A DNA stretch of 64,000 nt from an uncultured Alteromonadaceae bacterium (GTDB lineage Bacteria > Pseudomonadota > Gammaproteobacteria > Enterobacterales > Alteromonadaceae), in the NCBI GenBank assembly GCA_947503265.1, contig CANNDC010000001.1:372001-436000 (forward strand), given 5' to 3'. This document shows positions 26,889 through 35,401 of this stretch, one piece after another. The first letter of the stretch is position 1; each line of letters opens with the position of its first letter. The notes under the pieces were generated by a model that saw only the letters and a program-made list of their open reading frames with translations, made no database searches and was not told the DNA's origin. The position numbers and the translations under genes are program-made.

Positions 26889-29450
26889 ATGAAACTGCCA
26901 ACCTTACTATCGTTGTTGATCACGACGTTTATCTATTTTTTGCCGATTAATTGCCATGCGAATTCTTTTTCGCAAGAACAACTGAACAGAGTGGCAAATA
27001 CCTTAAAAGTCCGTTATCAAGTTTACGACAATATAGATCAAACTATTTGCGATAAGAGTTTAGCGCAAATTAAATGTTATCAAGCTGAATTACAATTGAC
27101 GTTTTCAGAGCCAATGCCGGCATTTGAATGGCAAATGTATTTTAGCCAAGTCACACCTATTAAGTGGGAAGGAAGCGATGATTTTGACATTCAGCATATT
27201 AATGGAGACCTGCATAAGCTCATCTCAGTAAATAACATTCAGTCTGAAAAAACCTACCGAATTCCAGTCAAAGCAGTGTTTTCGTCAGTGTCTAAATCTG
27301 ATGTGATGCCCAATTATTTCATTACTGCCAAAGGACTCAATCCAGCGATTATTGCTTCGACCATCGAACAGCATGATGAAATAAGTGGCTTGAGTTATTT
27401 GCCACACGCTGGCACTTTTGAGAAACCCCAACAGAATCGTCGCAGTGACAATGATGCTGTGCCTATTGCCACACCAGAAGTCGAATTTGAGCGTAATAAA
27501 AAGATTAATAGTCAGGCAGAGTTGAAGGAAGTAGCGCGGATTATTCCTAAAGCAAAATCGTCTGTTTATTCCGGCAATTGGGTGAGCGCAGCGTTAGGAT
27601 TGGCACTTCCTCAAGCGAACAATACTTCTGAAGAAGTGGCATTTGATTGGCTTGTTCAATCTGGAATTCCAAACAATTCAGCAGGTCTAGCAGTCAATAT
27701 TGCGTTGGATCCGCAACAGCTCATAGATGCTGAAGGGTATCAACTTAGTATTACAGAAGAAGCAATTGTCGTCTCTTCCAGCTCCGAAGCGGGTATTTTT
27801 TATGGTCTGATGAGCTTAGCGCAACTCTATGATAAAAAACACGCTAGATTCCCCGTTTCAAAAATCAACGATGGTCCGGAGTTTGGATTCAGAGGCGTTC
27901 ACATTGACGTAGCGCGAAATTTTCATAGCAAAGCTTTTATACTGAGTTTGATAGAGCAAATGGCAGCCTTTAAACTCAATAAACTGCACTTGCACATGGC
28001 CGACGATGAAGGCTGGCGGCTAGAAATAGAAGGCCTTCCTGAATTAACCGACATTGGTGCTTTTCGCTGTTTCGATTTGACAGAGCAAACTTGCTTGCTT
28101 CCGCAACTAGGAAGTGGCCCTGAAAGATCTAACTCAGTAAATGGCTATTTTACAAAACAGGATTATATCCAGATAGTGAAATATGCTGATCTGAGAAATA
28201 TCGAAATTATCCCTTCGATGGATATGCCGGGACATTCTCGTGCGGCAGTTAAATCAATGTTAGCACGCTACCAAAGGTTGATGAAAGATGGCCAAATTGA
28301 AGAGGCTAATAAATATTTATTAACTGATTTGCAAAACGAATCACGTTATTCATCGATTCAACATTATAACGACAACACCATCAATCCTTGTATGGATTCA
28401 ACATATACCTTTATCGGTAAGGTATTAGGTGAAATCGCGACTTACCACGATCAAGCAAAAGTGCCTTTGAAGCGTTACCACATTGGCGCTGATGAAACTG
28501 CTGGAGCATGGCACCGTTCGCCGATATGTCAGGCCTTTATAAAAAACAACCTACAAGGTGTCGACTCTGTGGAAGATCTGGGGCCCTATTTTATCAGTAG
28601 AATTGCCAAAATGCTGGATAACAAAGGAATAGTCGCTGGTGCTTGGAGTGATGGCGTAAAGGCACTCTTAGATGACAAAGATATACCCAAGATGCAGGTA
28701 AATGTTTGGGAAACGCTCTATGGACATGGCCACAATGAAGCGCACAAATTTACCAATGCAGAATGGCAAAGTATCCTTTCCATACCAGATGTATTGTACT
28801 TTGACTTCCCATATGCAGCCCATGCTTCTGAACCAGGTTATTATTGGGCTTCTAGAGCGATAGATAGCTACAAACTATTTCAGTTTATGCCGCAAAACTT
28901 ACCGGCACATGCGCAATTATGGTTAGACAACTATGGAGCACCATATATGGCAACAGATTCAGTACCTCTTGCTGAGAACACTAAAATAACCGGTATTCAA
29001 GCTCAATTGTGGAGTGAGACGGTGCGATCTGATAATCGAGCTGAGTTTATGCTTTATCCACGTTTGTTCGCATTCTCTGAACGAGCTTGGCACAACCCAA
29101 ATTGGGTGCCGCCTTATCAGCAAGGAGTAAACTATAAATATAGCGGAAACGAATTTAACAAAGCTGCCGTATCAAATGACTGGCAAAATTATGTTAGTCA
29201 CTTGGTGAAACGAGTTTTGCCTGCGCTTGAAAAACGTAAAGTGTTCTTCCGTATACCACCGCCGGGAGCCAAACGAATTAAAAATATGCTGCACGCCAAT
29301 AGTCTTTTTCCGGGGCTAACAATTTATTACCGGCAATTGCATGGTGGCTGGAAACTATATACGCAACCAGTTTCTGTGACCGGCCCCATCGAGCTTGCAA
29401 GTGGTTTAGATGGTTTCACACGTCGCAGCAGAATCGTCAAATTACCATAA
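26889..29450 (+). CDS. Beta-N-acetylhexosaminidase (chitobiase), GH20
   Basis: An 853-residue exported enzyme that releases GlcNAc from chitobiose and chitooligosaccharides. A signal peptide ends near NCHANS (about 25). Then come a chitobiase-type carbohydrate-binding domain (about 35-175), a GH20 N-terminal domain, and the (beta/alpha)8 catalytic domain starting at EFGFRGVHIDVARNFHS. The catalytic Asp-Glu pair lies in HIGADETAGAW (D535, E536), and LHLHMADDEGWRLEI and MDMPGHSRAAV are also conserved. A short C-terminal domain follows. It most likely works in the periplasm on oligomers brought in by the TonB receptor. Confidence 0.93.
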   Translation: MKLPTLLSLLITTFIYFLPINCHANSFSQEQLNRVANTLKVRYQVYDNIDQTICDKSLAQIKCYQAELQLTFSEPMPAFEWQMYFSQVTPIKWEGSDDFDIQHINGDLHKLISVNNIQSEKTYRIPVKAVFSSVSKSDVMPNYFITAKGLNPAIIASTIEQHDEISGLSYLPHAGTFEKPQQNRRSDNDAVPIATPEVEFERNKKINSQAELKEVARIIPKAKSSVYSGNWVSAALGLALPQANNTSEEVAFDWLVQSGIPNNSAGLAVNIALDPQQLIDAEGYQLSITEEAIVVSSSSEAGIFYGLMSLAQLYDKKHARFPVSKINDGPEFGFRGVHIDVARNFHSKAFILSLIEQMAAFKLNKLHLHMADDEGWRLEIEGLPELTDIGAFRCFDLTEQTCLLPQLGSGPERSNSVNGYFTKQDYIQIVKYADLRNIEIIPSMDMPGHSRAAVKSMLARYQRLMKDGQIEEANKYLLTDLQNESRYSSIQHYNDNTINPCMDSTYTFIGKVLGEIATYHDQAKVPLKRYHIGADETAGAWHRSPICQAFIKNNLQGVDSVEDLGPYFISRIAKMLDNKGIVAGAWSDGVKALLDDKDIPKMQVNVWETLYGHGHNEAHKFTNAEWQSILSIPDVLYFDFPYAAHASEPGYYWASRAIDSYKLFQFMPQNLPAHAQLWLDNYGAPYMATDSVPLAENTKITGIQAQLWSETVRSDNRAEFMLYPRLFAFSERAWHNPNWVPPYQQGVNYKYSGNEFNKAAVSNDWQNYVSHLVKRVLPALEKRKVFFRIPPPGAKRIKNMLHANSLFPGLTIYYRQLHGGWKLYTQPVSVTGPIELASGLDGFTRRSRIVKLP

Positions 29451-29485
29451 ATTCTAATGTTTAATTATATTATTGAAAAAATAAA

Positions 29486-29499
29486 TGACAACGCTGTCA
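29486..29499. promoter_or_regulatory. Predicted NagR operator 3
   Basis: TGACAACGCTGTCA differs by one base from operator 1 at 20.2 kb. It lies 8 bp after a TTGAAA hexamer (29473-29478) and overlaps the expected -10 position, which fits repression of the kinase operon by steric hindrance. Confidence 0.75.
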
Positions 29500-29580
29500 T
29501 AAGTTTGCTAGAATGCGTCGTATTAGCTATTTAAATATCATTCAGGGTGTTGCACCAACGCGAAAGCGGGAGATTAACCA

Positions 29581-30459
29581 GTGACGAACGAACAACTTTT
29601 TTTGGGTATCGATGGCGGAGGGACTAAATGCAAAGCCCGCTTAGAAGATGTCGATGGTAATTTACTTGGTGAAGGTTTGGCTGGACCAGCCAATCCCGTG
29701 CGCGGCATTAATCAAACTACTGAATCGATTGTATCTGCGACTAAGCAGGCATTTGCCGAAGCTCAACTAAATGTAAGTCAAATTACCAACGTGAATGCAG
29801 TTCTGGGTTTGGCAGGCGTAAATCTTCCTAGTTGTTTAGATATGATGCAAAATTGGCAACATCCTTTTGCGCGAATGAAAGTAACCACTGATCTACATAT
29901 AGCCTGTCTGGGGGCACATAAGGGTCAAGATGGCGCCGTTATCATCATGGGGACAGGATTTAATGCCGGTTCTGCCATTGCAGGAAAGTTGTTAGAAATT
30001 GGTGGTCATGGTTTTGTTCTCGGTGACTCTGGTAGTGGCGCAAGATTGGGCGCAAATTCATTAAGGCGCACTCTAGAAGTTCTAGATGGTATTGCGCCAG
30101 CAAGTAACTTTATAAACGCAGTGCTAAAACGTCTTGAATGCAAAGATGCAGTCGCCGTAGTGGAAAAAACCATTCATGCTAAGCCAGACTTTTATGCGCA
30201 GTTAGCCCCCTTAGTCTTTGAGTATGCCGACAAAGGTGATCCTCTAGCGATAGAGCAAGTGAATATTGCGGCTCAGTACATTAGCCGCATAGCTAGACGG
30301 TTATTGGCCGATAATCCTCCTCGAATATCATTAATTGGCGGCATAGCAGGCCCCATCACCAAGTGGTTGGATCAAGATATCCAAGATCAATTACTTGCTC
30401 CATTACAAGCACCAGAAATGGGTGCGATATTGCTCGCACGTCAACTATTTAATAAATGA
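29581..30459 (+). CDS. nagK: N-acetylglucosamine kinase (BadF/BadG/ROK-like fold)
   Basis: A 292-residue sugar kinase that phosphorylates GlcNAc on entry to the cytoplasm. The phosphate-binding loop GIDGGGTKCKARL (about residues 9-21) is at the N-terminus, and IIMGTGFNAGSAI and GDSGSGARLGANSLRR follow. The BadF/BadG-type family is the usual GlcNAc kinase in Alteromonadales. The start is GTG 29581 with GGGAG upstream; no nearby ATG fits the conserved N-terminus. It opens a kinase-deaminase-nagA-transporter operon behind operator 3. Confidence 0.88.
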   Translation: MTNEQLFLGIDGGGTKCKARLEDVDGNLLGEGLAGPANPVRGINQTTESIVSATKQAFAEAQLNVSQITNVNAVLGLAGVNLPSCLDMMQNWQHPFARMKVTTDLHIACLGAHKGQDGAVIIMGTGFNAGSAIAGKLLEIGGHGFVLGDSGSGARLGANSLRRTLEVLDGIAPASNFINAVLKRLECKDAVAVVEKTIHAKPDFYAQLAPLVFEYADKGDPLAIEQVNIAAQYISRIARRLLADNPPRISLIGGIAGPITKWLDQDIQDQLLAPLQAPEMGAILLARQLFNK

Positions 30460-30469
30460 GAATTCCATT

Positions 30470-31468
30470 ATGACTACAAGTATTATGGCCCGAGAGGCTA
30501 ACGAAGCACCTGAGGTTATTCAAAATCAACTGGCTAAAAATGCTGGTCTATGTCAAGAGCTAGGTAAACGAATACGACAACTGAATCCAAAGTTAGTATA
30601 CATTATTGGTCGTGGTTCTTCTGATCACGCAGGTGTATATGCAAAGTATTTAATTGAGGTTGAACTGGGTATTCCTGTCACGGCATCAGCACCTTCAGTA
30701 ACTACAGTGTATGGTACCAATCTCAATCTCGCTGGGGCCCTTGTGCTGGTTATTTCTCAGTCAGGTAGAAGCCCAGATATTTTGATGCAAACACAAATAG
30801 CAAAAGAGTGCGGCGCTTTTGTAGTCGCCTTGGTAAATGATCAGGAATCTCCATTAGCAGAGATCGTTGATGTTGTTTTACCACTTCTGGCCGGAGAAGA
30901 AAAGGCGGTAGCCGCGACGAAAAGTTATTTGGCTACACTCAGTGCCATTTTGCAATTGGTAGCGAACTGGAAGCAAGACCAATCATTGGTTAGCGCATTG
31001 GACAGTTTGCCAACATATTTAACTCAAGCAACAACTGCAGAGACGCAATTGACGACAGAATTTATTAAACACATTAAGCATGGCGTTGTTTTGGGGCGAG
31101 GATTTGGCTATGCAATTGCTCGGGAAATTGCTCTAAAGCTAAAAGAAGTGTGTGGCGTTCATGCGGAGGCGTTTAGTAGTGCTGAATTTTTACATGGGCC
31201 TGTCACCTTAGTAGAGAAAAAACTAGCAATAGTTGATATTTCAGTGCAGGACGAATCGTTACAACCGCATACTGAACAAATAGCAGAAATGCGTAAAAGA
31301 GGAGCTGTCTTGTCTCATTTGACGCAAATCGGCAGCGACATTCACCCGCGCTTGGCTCCGTTAACCATTCTTCAGCGTTTTTATCTTGATGTTGAACAAA
31401 TTGCTGTTCAAATGGGTAATGATCCTGATAATCCAATCGGTCTTAAAAAGGTCACAAAAACGGTGTAA
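30470..31468 (+). CDS. nagB-II: SIS-domain glucosamine-6-phosphate deaminase (NagB-II type)
   Basis: A 332-residue protein with two SIS phosphosugar-binding domains (GRGSSDHAGVYAKYLIE and VISQSGRSPD in the first; GRGFGYAIAREIALKLKEV in the second). It has no glutaminase domain, so it matches the GlmS-derived deaminase called NagB-II rather than GlmS itself. It converts GlcN-6-P to fructose-6-P and ammonia. The start is ATG 30470; a longer in-frame ORF from 30395 would overlap the kinase. It ends 3 bp before nagA. Confidence 0.88.
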   Translation: MTTSIMAREANEAPEVIQNQLAKNAGLCQELGKRIRQLNPKLVYIIGRGSSDHAGVYAKYLIEVELGIPVTASAPSVTTVYGTNLNLAGALVLVISQSGRSPDILMQTQIAKECGAFVVALVNDQESPLAEIVDVVLPLLAGEEKAVAATKSYLATLSAILQLVANWKQDQSLVSALDSLPTYLTQATTAETQLTTEFIKHIKHGVVLGRGFGYAIAREIALKLKEVCGVHAEAFSSAEFLHGPVTLVEKKLAIVDISVQDESLQPHTEQIAEMRKRGAVLSHLTQIGSDIHPRLAPLTILQRFYLDVEQIAVQMGNDPDNPIGLKKVTKTV

Positions 31469-31471
31469 TTC

Positions 31472-32605
31472 ATGAAAACCACGTATCAAACTCCATTGTT
31501 ATTCAATGGTGAAGAGTTGTTAAACAATCAATATGTGACTGTTTCTGATGGGATAATTACTGATGTTACGGATCAGTGTCCTGACCTCAAGGTTGAGATT
31601 TTGACTGGATTGCTATGTCCGGGGTTTATCGATACTCAAGTAAACGGTGGTGGCGGTAAATTGTTTAACAACGAGCCCACTGTAGATAGCTTGCAATCTA
31701 TGCTTTCAGCACACGTGGAATACGGTACGACGGACATGTTACCAACCGTAATAACCGAAAAACTCTCGGTTATGCAAGAAGCTGGAGATGCTGTTAGTGA
31801 AGCGATCGCAGAGTCAATAGCAGGTATAGTTGGTATTCACTATGAAGGGCCTCATTTAAGTGTGCCAAAACGCGGAATTCATCCAGCCAAGCATATCAGG
31901 TCGATCAGTGACAAAGAGTTAGCGCTTTTTTGTCGTCAAGATATGGGGCAGGTATTAGTCACTCTAGCGCCAGAGAATGTGCCTGTAGATGTGATCAAAG
32001 ATCTGGTTTCCAAAGGCGTTCACGTTTGCTTGGGGCATTCAAATGCTGATGCAGAAACGGTTGAATTAGCATTGGAAGCTGGTGCTAACGGGTTTACGCA
32101 TTTGTTCAATGCCATGTCTCCTTTGACTAGCCGTGAACCGGGTATGGTAGGAGCGGCACTTGCAGATAGCCAAAGCTATTGCGGTCTCATCGTAGATTTT
32201 CATCATGTCCATGCAACGGCTTGTAAATTGGCGATTAAAACCAAGTCAGCAAGGAAAATGATGTTAGTAACAGATGCAATGTCACATGTTGGGTCTGATC
32301 AAGTAACCCTAGAATATTGCAATACTCAGATTGTCCGTCAAGGGGATAAGTTAACTGTACCCGATGGCACGCTTGCAGGCTCTGCTCTGGATATGGCCTC
32401 TGCAGTGCGCAATTGCCATAAACGCTTAGATGTTTCCCTATCCGATTCACTAAGAATGGCTACCAGCACACCTGCTGCATTCCTAGGATTAAGTCATCAG
32501 ATAGGAAATATATCAGTTGGTTGTAAGGCAAATATGCTGTTATTAAACGGCAATTTGGAAGTTCAGGTCAGCTGGATTGAAGGCTGCAAAGAATTCTGTA
32601 TTTAA
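31472..32605 (+). CDS. nagA: N-acetylglucosamine-6-phosphate deacetylase
   Basis: A 377-residue amidohydrolase that converts GlcNAc-6-P to GlcN-6-P and acetate. The family landmarks are in order: GFIDTQVNGGGG, HYEGPHLS (metal Glu), LGHSNADAE and THLFNAMSPLTSREPGMVG (metal His residues), then LVTDAM with the catalytic Asp. The C-terminal beta-sandwich strand is complete. It is tightly spaced after the deaminase gene and supplies the deaminase's substrate. Confidence 0.95.
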   Translation: MKTTYQTPLLFNGEELLNNQYVTVSDGIITDVTDQCPDLKVEILTGLLCPGFIDTQVNGGGGKLFNNEPTVDSLQSMLSAHVEYGTTDMLPTVITEKLSVMQEAGDAVSEAIAESIAGIVGIHYEGPHLSVPKRGIHPAKHIRSISDKELALFCRQDMGQVLVTLAPENVPVDVIKDLVSKGVHVCLGHSNADAETVELALEAGANGFTHLFNAMSPLTSREPGMVGAALADSQSYCGLIVDFHHVHATACKLAIKTKSARKMMLVTDAMSHVGSDQVTLEYCNTQIVRQGDKLTVPDGTLAGSALDMASAVRNCHKRLDVSLSDSLRMATSTPAAFLGLSHQIGNISVGCKANMLLLNGNLEVQVSWIEGCKEFCI

Positions 32606-32642
32606 TGCGAATGCTGAAACGAAAATAATTAAAAGGCAAATT

Positions 32643-33956
32643 ATGAATACCTTAATTGAAAGCACTAAACCACAGTCAAGCCTGCTGCCAATGAGCATTA
32701 TCGGTGGCTTGTTCTTTATATTCGGATTTGTCACCTGGCTCAATGGTGCACTGATACCTTTTCTACAAATTGTTTGTGAGTTGTCTGAAACTGAGGCGTT
32801 ATTAGTCGCTTCCGCGTTTTATATCGCATTCGTGTTGATGGCGTTGCCCATGGCTTGGGTATTGGAAAAAACGGGATACAAGCATGCTATGGCGTTAGGT
32901 CTTCTGATCATGGCGGTAGGTAGCTTGTTATTTATTCCAGCAGCATATAGCCGAGAATTTTCAGTCTTTTTGTTGGCACAGTTTATTGTCGGGACTGGTT
33001 TAACGATATTGCAGACAGCTTCAAACCCTTACATTGTCAAAATTGGCCCACAAGAAACCGCTGCTGTGCGTATTTCTATCATGGGACTATTGAACAAAGG
33101 CGCAGGTTTTGTTGCACCGATTATTTTTACTGCTTTGGTACTAGGGGATCTAAGTGGTGTAAGTGCAAAATCGATTTCTGCTTTGCCTGAAGCCGAACAA
33201 CTTCTGCAAATCGAACAACTTGCAGAAGGCTTGGTTCAACCTTATATCGGTTTAGCTATTGCATTAACTGTATTGGCATTTTTTCTAAAATTTTCTGGAC
33301 TACCAGAATTGAATCTGGAAGAAGACAATTCTCAACAGCAGGGATCCAAATCAGTGCTACATTTCCCGCAACTTGTTTTGGGTGTAGTAACCTTATTTTT
33401 TTACGTTGGTGTTGAGGTGATAGCTGGCGATACTATTGGCTTGTTTGGTTCCCAGCTAGGCATAGAAAATGCGACTTCATTAACGTCTTTCACAATGGCC
33501 TTTATGGTTGTTGGCTATCTTACCGGGTTAGTGATTATTCCTAGATTTGTTCGCCAAGATCAAGCCCTTCTGGGTTCTGCTTTGCTGGGTATGGCATTGT
33601 GTTTGGCGGTGGTCTTTTCTAGTAACCAAGATACCGGAGTTTCAGCAATTATTTGGGGCTGGTTAGGTATTCCATTGTTACCCAATACAGTCGCTTTTGT
33701 CGCGTTATTGGGTTTTGCTAATGCCTTGGTATGGCCAGCAGTTTGGCCATTGGCATTGAATGACCTTGGCAAGCATGTTGCGAAAGGATCGGCACTATTA
33801 ATAATGGGGATTGCTGGTGGCGCAGTGTTGCCTGTGGTGTATGGTAAAGTCTCAGAACATTTTGGCCCGCAAGACGCGTATTGGATGTTGATCCCTTGTT
33901 ACCTATTCATTTTGTTCTACGCGCTCAAAGGGCACAAAATAAGAAGTTGGCATTAA
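32643..33956 (+). CDS. nagP: MFS sugar transporter, probably N-acetylglucosamine permease NagP
   Basis: A 437-residue inner-membrane MFS protein with about 12 hydrophobic segments. The N-terminal FFIFGFVTWLNGALIPFLQ is the signature of the fucose/glucose-galactose permease family, to which NagP belongs. The start at ATG 32643 has AAGG upstream; an upstream in-frame ATG at 32577 lies within nagA and is less likely. It is the last gene of the operon and would bring GlcNAc from the periplasm to the kinase. No clear terminator follows. Confidence 0.88.
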   Translation: MNTLIESTKPQSSLLPMSIIGGLFFIFGFVTWLNGALIPFLQIVCELSETEALLVASAFYIAFVLMALPMAWVLEKTGYKHAMALGLLIMAVGSLLFIPAAYSREFSVFLLAQFIVGTGLTILQTASNPYIVKIGPQETAAVRISIMGLLNKGAGFVAPIIFTALVLGDLSGVSAKSISALPEAEQLLQIEQLAEGLVQPYIGLAIALTVLAFFLKFSGLPELNLEEDNSQQQGSKSVLHFPQLVLGVVTLFFYVGVEVIAGDTIGLFGSQLGIENATSLTSFTMAFMVVGYLTGLVIIPRFVRQDQALLGSALLGMALCLAVVFSSNQDTGVSAIIWGWLGIPLLPNTVAFVALLGFANALVWPAVWPLALNDLGKHVAKGSALLIMGIAGGAVLPVVYGKVSEHFGPQDAYWMLIPCYLFILFYALKGHKIRSWH

Positions 33957-34216
33957 CCCTTTATTTGAATCACGGCTAATACAAGCACAGTGTCAAGTCC
34001 GGTTTGCGTGCAGACTTGATGCTGTTGCTCCCTCATCACTCGCTATCCCCAACTAGCGTGGACAAGATACGGTTTAAACTGTTCATCTTAGTTGACATAA
34101 ATGCCTATAAATTATCATTAAATACCATGATTTTTTGACTCCCAACACTATTAACTATTTTTTAACATGTTAATTTATATCTCTAATCCATCCTAATCGA
34201 CCCAACGGAGAGAGAT

Positions 34217-35398
34217 ATGTCATCCAAACCTGTATTCAACTGGCAAGATCCACTTAATTTGGATTCAATGCTGGATGAGGAGGAAAGGCTTCTTCGAGAT
34301 TCCGCCCATCAATTTTGTCAAGAAAGATTGATGACTCGTGTGCTTGAAGCTAACCGAAACGAACATTTTGATCGCGATATTATGAGTGAAATGGGGGCCC
34401 TAGGTTTACTTGGTGCCACCCTGCCTAACGAATATGGCGGCGCAGAAGTGAGTTATGTGGCTTATGGGTTGATTGCACGCGAGGTTGAACGGGTCGATAG
34501 CGGTTATCGAAGTGCAATGAGTGTTCAATCTTCACTGGTGATGCATCCTATCTATACCTACGGAAATGATCAGCAAAGAAAAAAATATCTTCCTAAATTG
34601 GCTAGTGGCCAATGGGTTGGCTGCTTTGGTCTGACCGAACCTGATTCTGGTTCTGATCCTGCGAGTATGACCACCCGCGCAAAACCTGTAGATGGGGGAT
34701 ATGTCCTCACAGGCAATAAAATGTGGATCACCAATTCACCTATTGCTGACGTGTTTGTGGTTTGGGGGAAATTAGACGGTGTGATTCGAGGTTTTATCCT
34801 AGAAAAAGGCATGCAAGGGTTAAGCGCGCCTAAAATTGAGGGCAAGTTCTCACTTCGCGCTTCGATCACCGGGGAAATAGTTATGGACAACGTCATGGTG
34901 CCTGAAGAAAACTTATTACCTAACGTAAGCGGTTTAAAAGGACCTTTTGGCTGTCTTAATAAAGCCAGATACGGTATCGCTTGGGGAGCGTTAGGAGCTG
35001 CAGAGTTTTGTTGGCATGCGGCAAGACAATATTGTCTTGATAGAAATCAATTTGGACGCCCGTTAGCAGCTAACCAACTGATACAAAAAAAGTTAGCAGA
35101 CATGCAAACCGAAATTAGCACAGGGCTAGTCGCTTGCTTACAGGCAGGTCGCTTAATGGATCAAAATAGCTTAGCCCCCGAGGTGATTTCGCTTATCAAA
35201 CGCAATTCATGTGGTAAGGCGTTGGACATTGCCAGAGTTGCCAGAGATATGCATGGTGGAAACGGCATCGCCGATGAGTATCATGTGATTCGGCATGTTA
35301 TGAATCTGGAAGCAGTAAATACCTACGAAGGCACGCACGATATTCATGCACTTATTTTAGGTCGAGCTCAAACGGGCATCCAAGCGTTTACGGGGTAA
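34217..35398 (+). CDS. gcdH: Glutaryl-CoA dehydrogenase
   Basis: A 393-residue acyl-CoA dehydrogenase. The GCDH-specific arginine is in [19 protein letters not shown] (R98), and the catalytic glutamate is in [20 protein letters not shown] (E371). [13 protein letters not shown] and WITNSP form the flavin-binding region. GCDH oxidises and decarboxylates glutaryl-CoA to crotonyl-CoA in lysine, hydroxylysine and tryptophan breakdown. The E1 gene starts 3 bp after its stop, so the two are one operon. Confidence 0.92.
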   Translation: MSSKPVFNWQDPLNLDSMLDEEERLLRDSAHQFCQERLMTRVLEANRNEHFDRDIMSEMGALGLLGATLPNEYGGAEVSYVAYGLIAREVERVDSGYRSAMSVQSSLVMHPIYTYGNDQQRKKYLPKLASGQWVGCFGLTEPDSGSDPASMTTRAKPVDGGYVLTGNKMWITNSPIADVFVVWGKLDGVIRGFILEKGMQGLSAPKIEGKFSLRASITGEIVMDNVMVPEENLLPNVSGLKGPFGCLNKARYGIAWGALGAAEFCWHAARQYCLDRNQFGRPLAANQLIQKKLADMQTEISTGLVACLQAGRLMDQNSLAPEVISLIKRNSCGKALDIARVARDMHGGNGIADEYHVIRHVMNLEAVNTYEGTHDIHALILGRAQTGIQAFTG

Positions 35399-35401
35399 GC
35401 A

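Noticed and set aside
33993..34019. Inverted repeat after nagP as a terminator
   Set aside because: The 7-bp arms are separated by 13 bases and no T run follows, so it does not fit a rho-independent terminator.
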